DNA from: Primulina eburnea
Taxonomy: Eukaryota; Streptophyta; Magnoliopsida; Lamiales; Gesneriaceae
Reading direction: 5' to 3'
Length of the DNA stretch: 64,000 bases
NCBI RefSeq assembly: GCF_022965805.1
Contig: NC_133108.1
Span: 37,766,051-37,830,050 of the forward strand
The notes under the pieces were generated by a model. The model was not told the origin of the DNA, searched no databases, and saw nothing but the letters and a program-made list of their open reading frames with translations. Made by a program: the position numbers and the translations under genes. Shown one piece after another: positions 44,341 to 56,620 of the stretch; position 1 is the first letter of the stretch, and each line of letters begins with the position of its first letter.

Positions 44341-45381
44341 TCATCGAAATAACTCTGGGAACTCTTGTCTCATATCTGATTCTGTTTCCCAAGTTGCTTC
44401 TTCTACACCATGACGAGTCCATTGCACTTTCACAAGTGGAATCCTTTTCGTTCTGAGTTGTTTTTCTTTACGATCAATAATCTGAATCGGTTTTTCAACA
44501 TAGCTCAGAGATTCATCAAGCTCGGCCTCGTCTGGTTGTATAGCTTGTGAAGCATCAGGAAGGTACTTCCTTAATAACGATACATGAAAAACATCATGTA
44601 TCCCAGCTAATGAAGGCGGTAAAGCGAGTCGATAGGCACGATCTCCTATCTTCTCGAAGATCTCATAAGGCCCAATATATCGTGGAGACAGTTTCCCTTT
44701 CTTGCCAAATCTGACAACTCCTCTGAAATGTGAAATCTTTAAAAATACTCGGTCTCCTACCTCAAATACCAACGGTCTACGTCGAACATTGGCATATTTG
44801 GCCTGTCTGTCTTGTGCTGCCTTCATTTTCTTTCGAATTAGCTTTACTTTTTCTGTCATATCTCTGATCATATCTGGTCTAATCTCAGGTACTTCAGAGA
44901 TATCATCCCAATAGAGAGGGGATCTGCACTTCTTTCCGTACAACGCTTCGAATGGTGCCATCTCAATACTCGTCTGATAGCTGTTGTTGTACGAAAACTC
45001 ACAAAACGGCAATGCCTCTTGCCAGTTAGTGCCAAAATCTAGGACTACTGCTCTCAACATATCTTCCAGTGTCTGGATAGTCCGCTCTGACTGCCCGTCG
45101 GTCTGTGGATGATATGCGGTACTCAGGTGTAACTTCGTACCGAGAGCCTGCTGCAAACTATGCCAGAAGTGCGAAGTAAATCGAGGATCACGATCTGATA
45201 CAATCGACTTCGGCACTCCATGCAATCTGACCACTTCTCTGACATAGATCTCTGCCATCTGGTCAAATCTGTACGTCATCTTATACGGAATAAAGCATGC
45301 GGATTTGGTTAATTTGTCAATCACGACCCAAATCGCATCACAATCTTTGGAGGAACGCGGTAATTGCGTCACAAAATCCAT
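44341..45381 (-). pseudogene. Chromovirus integrase C-terminal part with chromodomain-like end
   Basis: Open for 346 codons: KLTKSACFIPY, VSDRDPRFTSHFW (second catalytic Asp) and AYHPQTDGQSERTIQTLEDM (catalytic Glu), then the GPY/F module (KLSPRYIGPYEIFEKIG), HVSLLRKYLPD, and a chromodomain-like tail (VKVQWTRHGVEEATWETES, ending FPELFR). The tail supports a chromovirus, probably of the Tekay/Del type. It is separated from the upstream part by a TGA at a normally Trp position (about 45391-45393), so it cannot be made as one polyprotein. Confidence 0.88.
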
Positions 45382-45393
45382 GGAAATGTGATC

Positions 45394-46608
45394 TCATTTC
45401 CATTCAGGAATGGACAAACTTTGTAATAAACCTCCTGGTTTCTTTCTTTCTGCCTTCACCTGCTGGCAATTCAGACATTTGGAAACAAATTCTGCAATAT
45501 CAGTCTTCATTTGTTTCCACCAAAACTGTCTTTTCAAATCGTTATACATCTTTCTGCCACCAGGATGAATACTGAATCGACTGTTGTGCGCTTCTGACAA
45601 TATCTGTCGTCTCAACTCTGAAATATTCGGCACAACTAGACGATTATTCACATACAAGACGTTGTCACGTACCTGATATTCTGATCGATGTCCTGTTCTA
45701 ACCATCGATACTGATTTCTGTACATTCTGATCACTTCGCTGAGCTGCCTTAATTTTCATAATTAGCTCTGGTTCTACTTGCACCGTATAAAGTCTCAACG
45801 GTCTATAATTTGTTTCAAATTCTAATCTAGACAAACAGCAGTCTTCTATCAAATTTGAAACACCAATCGTCGATAAGGATAAAGAACATACCTTTCGACT
45901 CAGTGCATCAGCTGCTGCATTAGACTTTCCTGGATAGTATTTGATTTCACAATCAAAATCTTTAAGCAAATCAAGCCATCTTCGTTGCCTCATATTCAAC
46001 TCAGATTGTGAAAACAGATATTTCAAACTCTTATGATCAGAATATATCTCAAACTTTTCACCATAAAGATAGTGTCGCCATATCTTTAATGCAAAGACAA
46101 TGGTTGCCAATTCTAGATCATGAATTGGATAACGAGTCTCATGTGGTTTAAGCTGTCTTGAGGCATAAGCGATAACATGCCCTCGTTGCATCAGCACACA
46201 TCCCAACCCTCTGTGAGAAGTGTCGCAATAAACCAAAAAATCACCAGTACCGGATGGAATAGTCAACACCGGTGCACTGGTCAACCTCTTCTTCAACTCC
46301 AGAAAACTGGTCTCACACTCTTCAGACCAAAAAAATGGAGCATTCTTCTGAGTCAGCTGAGTAATTGGTTTAGCTATACTCGAGAAATCTTTAATGAAAC
46401 GACGGTAGTATCCTGCTAAACCCATGAAACTGCGAATTTCAGGTACTGATGTCGGTTTTGGCCAGGAAATCACGGCTTCCACTTTACTGGGATCAACTGA
46501 TATACCATCTCCAGATATAATATGACCCAGAAATACTACCTGTCTTAGCCAAAACTCACATTTTGACAATTTAGCATATAATTTCTCAGTCCTTAGAATT
46601 CGCAACAC
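45394..46608 (-). pseudogene. Chromovirus RT end, RNase H and integrase zinc finger
   Basis: Open for about 404 codons: the RT thumb/connection ([30 protein letters not shown]), RNase H ([48 protein letters not shown]), then the integrase HHCC finger ([29 protein letters not shown]). It is cut from the catalytic part of RT by the MITE at 46630-47208 and ends at a TGA replacing a Trp codon. Confidence 0.9.
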
Positions 46609-46629
46609 AGTTATTAGATTCTCAGCATG

Positions 46630-47208
46630 TAGGGGTGAGCAAAAATTCGGTTAACCCGATTTAACCGACCGAACCGAATTAAGTCGGAAATTCGGTTCGG
46701 TTAATTCGGTTTCGAAATTTTCAAAAATCGGTTAATTCGGTTAATTCGGTTCGGTTTCGTTTTTGTAAAAAAATATCGGTTTAACCGAATTAACCGAATT
46801 ATTAAATAAATAATTTTTATTTTATTTTATTATGTTTTAAATATAATTTATAATATTTTTATATTTAATATTGTATATTATAATTAATTTTTTAAATTTT
46901 TTATGAATAATGTGTTTTATTATGATTAAAATAGAATATTAATTATTAATTTTATGTATAATTTTTAAAATTTTAATTTTTTTACAATATTAATTATTAA
47001 TTATATATATAATTTTTAAAATTTAATTTTTTTTAAAAAAATCGGTTAATTCGGTTACCGACCGAAATAACCGATTTTAATTTGGTTCGGTTAATTCGGT
47101 TTTTGTGAAAATTCGGTTCGGTTCGGTTAGTCTAAAAATTTTCGGTTAAATCGATTTTCGGTTAATTCGGTTCGGTTTTTAACCGAATTAACCGAATACT
47201 CACCCCTA
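46630..47208. mobile_element. hAT-type MITE inserted in the chromovirus reverse transcriptase
   Basis: 579 bp flanked by the perfect 8-bp TSD tcagcatg (46622-46629 and 47209-47216). The terminal inverted repeats are taggggtgagcaaaaattcg and, inward from the right, taggggtgagtattcggtta. Both ends are filled with ttcggttaattcgg/aaccgaattaacc motifs around an AT-rich centre. No coding capacity. Confidence 0.92.
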
Positions 47209-47216
47209 TCAGCATG

Positions 47217-48536
47217 CTCACTCATATTCTTTGAATAAATCAAAATATCATCGATGAAAATAATCACAAAATCATCGAGATATTTCTGGAAGATACGGTT
47301 CATCAATCTCATAAATACAGCTGGAGCATTCGTCAGACCAAACGACATGACAATAAATTCATAGTGTCCATACCTGGTTCTGAATGCCGTCTTTGAGATA
47401 TCAGAATCTCTGACTCTCAGTTGATGATATCACGATCTCAAATCGATCTTGGAATATACTGAAGAACCCTGCAACTGATCGAATAAATCATCTATACGAG
47501 GCAAATGATATTTATTCTTTACCGTTGCCTTGTTCAGTTGCCGATAGTCGATACAGAGTCTCATCGAACCATCTTTCTTTCTTACGAATAATACTGGTGC
47601 ACCCCAAGGAGACACACTCGGTCTGATGTACCCCTTGGCCAGTAAATCTTCCAACTGATCCTTCAATTCTTTCAATACAACTGGTGCCATTCTGTACGGA
47701 GCTCTAGAAATCGGTATTGTACCTGGCATCAGTTCAATGCTGAAGTCTATCTCTCTAACTGGAGGTAATCCCGGGATCTCATCTGGGAAGACGTCAGCAA
47801 ACTCACGTACCACTGGCAGATCTGCCAATGCTGGACTCGACTTCAGTAAATCTACTGAATATACAAGGAATCCTTCTGCCCCTTTCTGCAACAATCGAGT
47901 CATAGATAATACGGATACTAAAGGAATTCTCGATCTAGAACCCTTACCGTAGAATTTCCACTCTTCAGCCATATCTGGTCTGAATCTTACTATCTTGTGG
48001 AAACAATCAACTGTCGCTCTGTACTTGGTTAGCATATCAATACCGATAATACAGTCAAAGTCAGATAATCCAAGTACGATGCAATCTAATTCAATCTCAT
48101 GCCCGTCATACTGTAGCACACAATGCTTAACCGAATTCACGGATATCAAACCCGTCCCCAAAGGCGAAGATACAGACACTACAGTAACTAAAGACTCTAC
48201 CGGCAATGCATGACTTAATGCAAATCGTTCAGGAATAAATGTATGTGAAGCACCGGTATCAATCAGTACATAAGCAGAGTAACCACATAAAGAACAATTA
48301 CCTGCCACAACGTCATCTGGTGCTTCCTGGGCCTGCTCTTCTATCAAAGTGAAGACTCTAGCCTGCTGTCTAGGAGGCTGACCAACTGTCTGGCTTCCTC
48401 CTGGCCTCTGCTGTGACTGAGCTGGCGCTGGCTGAAAGGTATGAACAGCAGCTGATAGTCTCTCAGTCTGTGCTGCTGATCCCGATGACTCGGGCACTCG
48501 GCCCCCTGCGATCTTTGGGAACCTCTCTGGGGACAC
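47217..48536 (-). pseudogene. Chromovirus protease and reverse transcriptase, 5' part, with stop codon
   Basis: From about 48536 down: a Gln/Pro-rich linker, then protease ([17 protein letters not shown], catalytic Asp-Thr-Gly intact; [16 protein letters not shown]), then RT ([46 protein letters not shown]). A TGA replaces the normal Gly codon in KIDLRS-G-YHQLR (near 47427-47429). The frame then continues ([20 protein letters not shown] and the catalytic [10 protein letters not shown]) up to the MITE. It is in a different frame from gag, so a frameshift lies near 48500-48535. Confidence 0.9.
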
Positions 48537-49417
48537 ATTTTAGCAAAGTGTCCCGGCTGTTTACAGAAATTACAACTACCAGTCACTCCCTGGCATTGCT
48601 CAGTAGCATGTCTTCCTCCGCAAGTCTTGCAATAAATTCCAGTGTAACTCTGGCTCTGTCTAGTCCCACCGGAGCTGGAAGAACTGCTGCCAGATTTCTT
48701 GAATTGCTTTCCCCTGGCTTTCAAAAATTCTTTCTTTCCTCCACTACTGCTGCCACCCTCAAATCGGGAAGGTGGTTGCTGTGGTCTCGGTGCTGGAGGC
48801 ACAAATGAAGCCCCTTTCTGTCTCATCAGACCGGCTTCTGCTCCCTTGGCTCTGTTCAGGGCATCAGTAAAATTATCCGGTCGCCCTGTGTTCACCAATG
48901 TGAAAATGTCGGGGTTCAGGCCATTGATGAACTGGTCAGCAGTAGCTTCTTCACTGTCAGCCACATGTGGAGCAAATTTCAGCAAGGAGGAGAACTTGGA
49001 CACGTATTCTTCTATGTTCATCTGTCCTTGCTTGAGGTTGGAAAACTCCGCCCCCTTGTCCTTCCGGTACGACACTGGAAAGAATCGTTGATAAAATTCA
49101 GTTCTAAATATATTCCAGGTAATATTCGTACCTCTATGCTCCATGGCTCTCTTCCTCGTAATCCACCAGTCCTTGGCAACGTCGTGCAACTGGTGTCCAA
49201 TTAATTTCACCCTCTTCTCATCTGTATACTCCAAGGATTCGAACAACATCTCTATATCATCAAGCCAACTCTCACACTCCACTGCGTTCTCTGTGCCTTT
49301 CAAGGTTGGCGGATGAAATGACTGAAATCGTTTCAGTAACGTTTCCATTGGAGTCGGTGTGACATCCATGGGAGGATTGGATGTACTTCCCTGTTCTGGT
49401 ACTCGTCTCGGAGGCAT
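48344..49417 (-). pseudogene. Chromovirus gag, frame lost after the zinc knuckle
   Basis: ATG at 49417 (MPPRRVPEQGS), about 250 bp after the PBS. The Retrotrans_gag core includes ESWLDDIEMLFESL, WWITRKRAME, FRTEFYQRFFPVSYRKDK and FSSLLKFAPHVAD. A Ser/Gly-rich linker follows, then one CCHC knuckle ([14 protein letters not shown]). Just after the knuckle the frame departs from the protease frame, so the last ~60 residues (to 48344) are out-of-frame sequence. In related elements gag and pol are one frame, so a small indel near 48500-48535 is likely. Confidence 0.88.
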
Positions 49418-49677
49418 ATCTAATAATCAAATAGATTAGTAACAAGTACAACAATTCAGTTGCAATCCTCCTCTGATCATCTTACTGCTGATCTAGAATC
49501 AGTACTGATCCAATTTCAATAAAACATATCACTATATCAAATCAGATAAACAAGTAACATGTAATAAAGCAGTAAGACATGCTAGCATTCAAAAGCAGGA
49601 AAGAAAACCTCAATCTACCCCGCTCACTAGCCTCTTCTATCTCAATCTAAAGGATCTATCGCTCGGATACCACCTGT

Positions 49678-51012
49678 TGTGGGGACCCAGACGCTAATCA
49701 TGTTCTTAATCGTTATTGGGACTAAATCAATTATAATAATCAGGGTCTAAATTTTTATTTTTTTATTTTTAAAATGCGGAAGGTAATGGAATCAAACTCC
49801 GATACATATCAGTATAAAAGTATAAATCTGATAAAATATACAATCATACATACTCAGGTTCAACAACTACTATCAAGTGTTCAAACCCTAGCTCTAATCC
49901 AAGTCCGGTATCACCACTCTTATCTCGATCTGTCTTCACCTCTGTTACCCTGTACCTGTCCCACCTGTTGTCATGCACACATACAAACAAGAAAACAGCC
50001 GGATAACTCCGGTGAGATATAAATATCCCAGTATAAACAATGTATTAAATGCCATCATATAAAACATATATAGAAGCATAACAAACATCAAAACATGTAT
50101 CTAATCTGACTACATGAATCAATGACTCGTGGCCTAATCTTATCTTATCTCAAATCTAGGGATCCCATTCTAATTTAGACTTTGGTATGCTGTATCGAGT
50201 GTCTGAGATAGACGTCGATCTACATCTAAGGCTCTTCGATACACCGTAAGTCCAGAGTCTTATCGGTTCTGAGAAAGACTCGGCGGTTCTGCCCCAGCTA
50301 GGCTGATCTGCCCTAGACTCGGACTCCGACTCTGTTCTAAGTCAATACATGCACATATCAATCTGATAATCTGCAAATATTAATGCAATAAAGTAAAGTA
50401 TGTGATTTAGGGAAACTCAAGTCAAACCTAACTCGAGTTGTGCAATCCCGAATCAACATTTATTTATACCTTTCTTGCTGTCGATCTGATACAATCAAAG
50501 TCTTGATTCAAAGTCTGTCACTGTTCAATCTGGCAATGACAATATCAATATTCTGTATCAATATTCTAATCAAATCACAATGTCTCTGTTTTATCAAATT
50601 CTAACAGTATAACAGTACAATCTTGCGATACTGATAATACTATATCAGTCTATATCAATTCCAACCATTTACAATCAACCACCGTACAAATCTGATATCA
50701 CTTCTCAGTCAATTCAACTCTGAAATTTACAACAATTCCATATTCAGTCGGTTTCTTAATCTGACTTCGATTCTACGCTGTCTAACATGTCAAGAACAAC
50801 ATATATGACGTGTATTCCATTCTAACAACATCATAATTTCAAAACATGTCAAAACGTAATAAAACTTACGTCCGTAGTAGTCTGCGTTGATAGGAACACA
50901 GTGTCGAAGTCGGATTTAAAATCTAACGGACGGATTGATCGTAAAATCGACTTTTGAAATCAAAAGCTATTTTTCCTCAGAAGCTTTCGTTTCTTTCTTC
51001 TGATGAAAGTTG

Positions 51013-51064
<52 letters not shown>

Positions 51065-51468
51065 AACGTACATGCACAAGCCAAATGTCGATTTTTCCTT
51101 CTGCATGTCTCGCGCATATGCGCGAGACCTACTGGTCTCGATCTTGGCAACTCGCGCATATGCGCGACTTAGTTCCGCGCATATGCGCTATGTCTTCTGG
51201 ACATCATTTGCACATGCTCGCGCATATGCGCGACATCTTCCGCGCAAATGCGCGAGGTCTTCTGCCTGTTTGGCGCATGTGCGCGCATTCAGTCGCGCAT
51301 GTGCGCCAATCCCTCGGGACCTCTCGCGCATGTGCTCCGATGCTACTGTCCTCGCACTTCAATTTTCACACGTGATCTCCTTTCGTGTCTCGGTTAGCCC
51401 TTTCATAATCACATTAAATTAGTACTCCATAATTGTTAATTAACCGTGATTAATTCTCGGGCATTACA
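49678..51468 (-). repeat. Chromovirus 5' LTR (full length)
   Basis: 1791 bp. It contains a TA microsatellite (51017-51062) followed by eight CGCGCATATGCGCG-type dyads (51112-51335), and is otherwise nearly identical to the split left LTR. Confidence 0.92.
51017..51062. repeat. (TA)n microsatellite inside the chromovirus LTR
   Basis: Pure TA, immediately before the palindrome array. The solo LTR at 60036-62292 has a TA tract in the same relative place. Confidence 0.95.
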
Positions 51469-51504
51469 CTTACAAAGCGCAGACGTCCGTCCACGTAAGC
51501 AATA

Positions 51505-51535
<31 letters not shown>

Positions 51536-52582
51536 TTTTATTATAATTTTTAATAATTTAATTCAAATGAAAATTTTAAAATATAAATATTTATAATATA
51601 TTTTTTTTATTAAATATTTTGTATTATTTGGGTGAGTTATTGAAAAATTAGATATATGAGATTATTGAAAAGAGAAAATTAAAGAGATATGAGAGGATGG
51701 AAGAGAGAAAATTAAGGAGAATAAAATTAGTAGTATTTCACCAATACACCGATAAGATGTTTAACTTTATTTTTTATTTAAGCTATTAGTATTAATTGAA
51801 TTTCAATCACAACATTATAATAAAATATTAATCACAACATAAAAATACAATATTAATATGTTATACAAGTAATTATTAATGCTTGCTTGATTTCTTCACA
51901 GTTGGCCTTCTCATTTTTATAGATTGATTTATTTAATAAATCTATTAATAATTATAAACACATTATATATAATTATATGTTTTGCAATTAATTTTTTTTT
52001 TATGAAATATGTGTTTATATAATTTCGAGAGAATTTGAAATGATTCTTCCAAAAATATCTTTTTGACCAATTGATTTTATGTACGTTTTCTTTGAACAAT
52101 AATTTAAAAATAAAAATATTTTTCAATCCTTTCATATCTCTCATATTTTTAATCCTCTCATATTTTTAAAATGGAACAATAAATATTTATTCATTCATCT
52201 CATATTTTTAAAATGGAACAATAATTTAAAATGAAACAATAAATATTTTTCAATCATTTCATATTTTTAAAATGTTGATTTTATGTACGTTTTCCTTTCA
52301 ATCCTCTCATATCTCTAATTTTTCAATCGTTCAACCAAATAATACAAAATATTTAATAATTAACATATATTATAAATTTTTATATTTTATATTTTAATTC
52401 AAATTAAATTAATTATTAAAAATTATAATAAATAATAATAATAATATACTTTTTACGTGGATGAGCGTCCGTGATTTCTAAGTACGGATTAAAATAATTT
52501 TGCAAAATAATTTTTTTTGAAATATTTTTGAAATATTTTTTTTTATTTTTAAATTAATTATAAAAAAAATCCCGTTACAAGT

Positions 52583-52775
52583 GCTGCATGTATAGGAGAA
52601 ATTTATAAAATAATTTTGATCAATTATTTTTGTTAATGATTTTTTTTTAAATATATTTGAATATGTAAATTTCTTTAAAAAAAACAATTCACTAAAATTT
52701 AAAAATAAAATATCTCGTGCGGTGCTTCGTATGATTGTCAACTAGTATTATTATTATTATTATCAATTTCTGCAG
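52583..52775. other. Short gap between the MITE complex and the SAP promoter
   Basis: AT-rich, with a small (ATT)n run near 52745-52762. Confidence 0.4.
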
Positions 52776-52866
52776 ATATATATTAAATCTGAATTAAGTG
52801 AACATACGCCGATACCCTTCTCTGTTTCTCTCCCACCGTCTTTCTCCTTTCTCACACAATTTCAGG
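52774..52866 (+). promoter_or_regulatory. SAP core promoter and first leader exon
   Basis: A TATA-like gatatatattaaatc lies at about 52774-52788. About 30 bp on, a pyrimidine-rich leader starts (cttctctgtttctctccc) and runs to a donor, ttcag|GTACC (GT at 52866-52867). The leader intron would run to the acceptor AG at 54558-54559. Confidence 0.55.
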
Positions 52867-54559
52867 TACCATCAACGCTCTTAGGCACCCTAATTCGAAA
52901 TTTTTTCCAAGGATTTTATGCAGATTCAGTGATCTGATTTAGTTCGTGTGAAATTGAATCCTTGTTTTCATCATTTTCTTGTGGGTCGAGGAGTAGCGTA
53001 AGAATTTTGGTTCGATTTAAGTCAGGATCGGGAAACTCTTATTTATTTTCGTTTTAAGTTAGCTGAAGTTTTCCCGTATGTGTTTCTGCTGGGGTCGCAG
53101 TTTTTCTTTGTTAATTATCTTCATTTTGCGTTAATTCATCGATTAGTGTAGATATTTGCTAAAGTCTATGATGAGCATGCTTTTTTATTGAGCTGTGAAA
53201 ACGGTCAATTCTGTTTATTTTCACCTGTGAAAGCTTGTTATTAGGTGTGGACCAAGCTTATTTTGAGAAAAGTGGGAACTTTTGATATTATTTTTGAAGT
53301 TTTATGAGATGCCAGATATTTTTTTTTTTGTTTCTTGCTGTGCTTTTTAAAAAACGAAGTTGAGTCAATTTTGATCGTTTTAATGTTGGGATCTGTTATC
53401 TGTTATTTGGGCCATAGAGATGCTGAGCAAACTGGAAACTCTGTTTTTTTTTTAAAAAAAAGAAGAAAATTATTGGAGACTTGCATCTGAGGTTTTTCAA
53501 GTAAGATTTTTTTCTTTAATTAGTTTTTCAATGGAAAGTAAAAAGCACTATAGGCTTTTAACTCTTGGCTTCTATATGTTGCATCACATGTGGTACAATG
53601 CGATGCTTGTTTTCTTCCAAATTCGAGTTATGCGAATTAAGTGGATAAGAAAATCGTTGGTTTATTCCTTCTATCTTTTTAATTTCACTCAGTAGGCGAT
53701 CTATTAGATAAGAAATGATATTTTTACAATGATTGATCAGTAAACTTTTTTAACCCACAATCAATATCCTGTGGTATTCAGGAGTTCGTGTGTTGTTTTG
53801 TGCAGACTCTGGTGTGGCTAAGGTTTGTAACACCTTGATGGGTAGTTCATATGAGGCTTAATCTTTTTAAGTAATGCCATTTGGCACATTGATGAAAGTT
53901 TATTAATACTATTTTTCTATTCTGTCATCACAAAATAATTGTATGCTTCGATAGCTGAATGATTGGGTAAATTGATTGTGGTTTGATGAAATAAATATAT
54001 GCTTTCATAGCTCAATGATTTAGTAATTTGATCATGAATTTTTATCTCAAAGACGGATTTAGTAATTTTGCGCTTGACAAAATTTGGGTTCCTTTGATGG
54101 TGGTTAATCGTGACGATAATTAAAATATGCATGATGCTAGATGGCTAAATTGGTGTTGTTTTTAGTTCTGGACAACTATTAACACTTTTCTCTCGGTAAC
54201 GCTTTAGAAAGCTTGAACTCTGATATGCTTTATACACTTGATTAGTCCTGGTTGATGATTCTATTTTTGGGTTCATGTTTTAGTTTTCGAAGACACATTT
54301 GTCTTCCTTCTAGCTACTCAATTGCTAGATTATGCCAGTTATATGATGCAATTCATGTAAAGGGAGTAAGCTTTAAATGTTTTGTGGTTTGAATTTTACC
54401 ATTTAATATGCTGCACGAGAACAAGTAATTTTTGTTCTCTCAAAGACTGGGTTGGCACGCATGTGAAATCATTTTATGGAGTGCCCACATGTCGTAGCTC
54501 AGAAGCCCTTTTTCCTGAGTGAGGATACCTTTTGACAAGCCGTGCATGGTGAATGACAG
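52867..54559 (+). other. Leader intron of the SAP gene
   Basis: About 1.69 kb, T-rich as plant introns are, with no coding frame of note. The acceptor, gtgaatgacag, is 11 bp before the chosen ATG; its pyrimidine tract is weak, so the exact acceptor is less sure than the donor. Confidence 0.55.
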
Positions 54560-54570
54560 GACTTGGATTA

Positions 54571-55080
54571 ATGGATTCTTCCAGGGAAACAGGCTGCCAA
54601 GTGCCAGAAGGCCCCATTCTTTGCATCAACAACTGTGGTTTCTTTGGAAGCGCAGCAACCATGAATATGTGCTCCAAATGTCACAAGGATACTGTATTGA
54701 AACCACAACAGTTGAAGCTGGCTGCCTCATCTATTGAGGACATAGTTAACTCTAGCTCAAGTACTAACAAAAACGAGCCTTTTTTAGCTGAAGCAGCAAA
54801 TGCTGAATCGGAGTTTAAGGTTCTTTCTCCCCAACCATCTTCTGAACTGGAGACCGGTGATGGCTCAGACACAAAGGCGAAAGAAGGGCCTAACAGGTGC
54901 ACCAGCTGCTACAAGAGAGTGGGTTTAACGGGATTCAGTTGCAAGTGCGGGCATATGTTTTGTTCAGTTCATCGGTATTCTGACAAACACAACTGCCTAT
55001 TTGATTACCGGATTGCTGCTCAGGATGCTATAGCAAAGGCAAACCCTGTTGTGAAAGCTGAAAAGCTCGATAAGATTTAA
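54571..55080 (+). CDS. SAP: A20/AN1 zinc-finger stress-associated protein
   Basis: 169 residues. Plant SAPs act in abiotic-stress signalling; A20 fingers bind ubiquitin and some have E3 activity. The start [15 protein letters not shown] is chosen because the ATG 18 bp upstream (54553) lies before the likely splice acceptor and because family members start just ahead of the A20 finger. A20 finger: Cys18, Cys22, Cys34, Cys37 in [21 protein letters not shown] Ser/Glu-rich linker spans about residues 50-105. The AN1 finger has [18 protein letters not shown] followed by [15 protein letters not shown], with all Cys/His ligands present. The C-terminus [17 protein letters not shown] is typical. The coding region is intronless, as in most plant SAPs. 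Confidence 0.95.
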   Translation: MDSSRETGCQVPEGPILCINNCGFFGSAATMNMCSKCHKDTVLKPQQLKLAASSIEDIVNSSSSTNKNEPFLAEAANAESEFKVLSPQPSSELETGDGSDTKAKEGPNRCTSCYKRVGLTGFSCKCGHMFCSVHRYSDKHNCLFDYRIAAQDAIAKANPVVKAEKLDKI

Positions 55081-55500
55081 AAGGTTTATGAAACAAAACT
55101 TGTTGCTTTCCCGTCATATATCTATGCGTGTTCATTTAAGTTAGTTGATGGTCACAATAGGTCTCTAGTACTCATAAACAGCATGGGTTTATGCAAGAAT
55201 TTGGGAGGATTTGGTGGAGAGGAGGGTGGGGGTTGGTGCTGCTGCTTCATTGTGATTTATCGCAATATGTAACGCTGGAAATCAGTGTCAACTGGCTACA
55301 AGTTTCTTTGATTTGGTCCATTGTGTAAGATGTTATTTGGTGGTTTGAATGACATTGTTGTGGAATTTGTGAAATTGCGTTTCTTGTCATTCTACATTTT
55401 CTCCTGATTACTCTCTGCACATTGATGTTGTGTTTTATTCTCTTTCAATGGTAGGATATTTTTGGTGTGCTTTATGCTCTTTATGTATTAAACGATAATA
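55081..55500 (+). other. SAP 3' flank / 3'UTR
   Basis: T/G-rich 3'UTR-like DNA without coding frames. The end of the transcript could not be placed exactly. Confidence 0.5.
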
Positions 55501-55910
55501 CAGAATGAGAAATAGAGAGGTCTTCTGCGTTTCTGTTTGCTCTCTTTACTAGCTAATATATCTTTTAAGCCTTTTTTATTTAACAAATATTCTGGCCTTT
55601 GTTTTTGCACTCTCATTTTATTATAATTATTATTTATAAAATAATATTATTTTATTATTAAACTGATATATCGTCAAATTTGTTTTAGTAAAACAATATA
55701 TAAATTATGATTCTTTTTGAAGAATAAACAATGGTTTCTAGAGGCATTATAATTTATTATTTTGAAACAACAAAATGTTGAGATACAGCTTATTGATATT
55801 TATTTCAGTCATGCCAACAATAGAAAAACTGGAGCCATACAAATTATTTCAATATTAACGGTTAATATTTATTAATTTATGGCTTTTATTGGCATAAAAG
55901 TTTAGGAGTA

Positions 55911-56080
55911 CATCTCTTGTGACACGGTCTCACGATTCTTTATCTGTGAGATGGATTAATCCTACCGATATTCACAATGAAAAGTAATACTCTTAGCATA
56001 AAAAGTAATATTTTTTTATGCATGACCCAAATAAGATATTGTTTCACAAAATACGATCCATCAGACCGTCTCACACAAGT
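55911..56080. mobile_element. MITE of the gtgagac family
   Basis: Same orientation and layout as 17475-17652: left end catctcttgtgacacggtct, core gtaatactcttagcataaaa, right end agaccgtctcacacaagt. Confidence 0.75.
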
Positions 56081-56620
56081 TTTTTCCTTAAATATTTTTT
56101 TATTATTATAAGTTTATATAATGTTTTTCCAAAAATTTAAATTTATGTATTTTATTATAGTTTTTAAGCAGGTGTGATATGATCACTACAATTTTTAAGT
56201 ATATAAATAATAAAAAATATTTTAATTAAAAGTTGTGTGAGGTTTTCTTTTCTGAACAATGTAAGCTTAGACACTTTCCTGGAGATTTGGCCACGTCTCG
56301 TGTTTGGTCCGTCCGAGTCTAGGTCAAATTCCGATATTTAACCGGTTCGCTCATGGTCAGTGTGGTCCGGGCCCATGCCCAGTTAACCGACGGGTCCTGG
56401 TTCGGGTCTATCCGATTCAGTTAAAATATTTTTTATTTAAAAAAAACAAAATTAATTTTGTTTAAAAAAATGCTTCATGCATGTGTGTGTGTATATATAT
56501 ATATATTGGAACTTGGACCTAACTCAACCCAAAAACTAGCTCAAGGGGAGATGATTGTCCAAGCCAATATATGTCACTCCCAGGTTGAGACAATTAACAC
56601 ACTCCTCTCACGCCCTGGCG
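56081..56620. other. Intergenic, no gene seen
   Basis: AT-rich; a GC-richer patch near 56290-56410 has no recognisable feature. Confidence 0.35.

Larger units (their letters stand above)
33695..51468 (-). mobile_element. Chromovirus-type Ty3/gypsy element, nested host of two later insertions
   Basis: Minus-strand LTR element. Plus-strand LTR ends are tgtggggacc...ggcattaca. The right (5') LTR is 49678-51468 (1791 bp). The left (3') LTR is 33695-34011 plus 43059-44242, split by the Sirevirus. The flanking bases are cttat/cttac, a TSD with one later change. The PBS, beside the 5' LTR near 49664-49675, is TGGTATCCGAGC on the minus strand (tRNA-Met-like). The polypurine tract, next to the 3' LTR at about 44243-44260, is cttaggggggagaaa. 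It encodes gag, protease, RT, RNase H and integrase with a terminal chromodomain-like segment, but with stops, a frameshift and a MITE inside RT. The LTRs are close to identical apart from a ~290-bp difference. Confidence 0.9.
33604..52573. mobile_element. Mutator-like MITE (about 1.2 kb) split by a gypsy insertion
   Basis: Left arm 33604-33694 and right part 51474-52573 form long inverted repeats. The termini are gggtttttttataattaatt and, read inward from the right, gggattttttttataatta. The inner arms continue across the insertion point: acgtccgtccacgtaa near 51485 pairs with ttacgtggatgagcgtccg near 52455. The exact 9-bp TSD gttacaagt on both sides fits Mutator-like elements. Removing the gypsy element leaves about 1190 bp with no coding capacity. 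Confidence 0.75.

Noticed and set aside
54553..54570. SAP start codon 18 bp upstream of the chosen ATG
   Set aside because: It lies before the likely splice acceptor (AG at 54558-54559) and adds six residues not expected ahead of the A20 finger.
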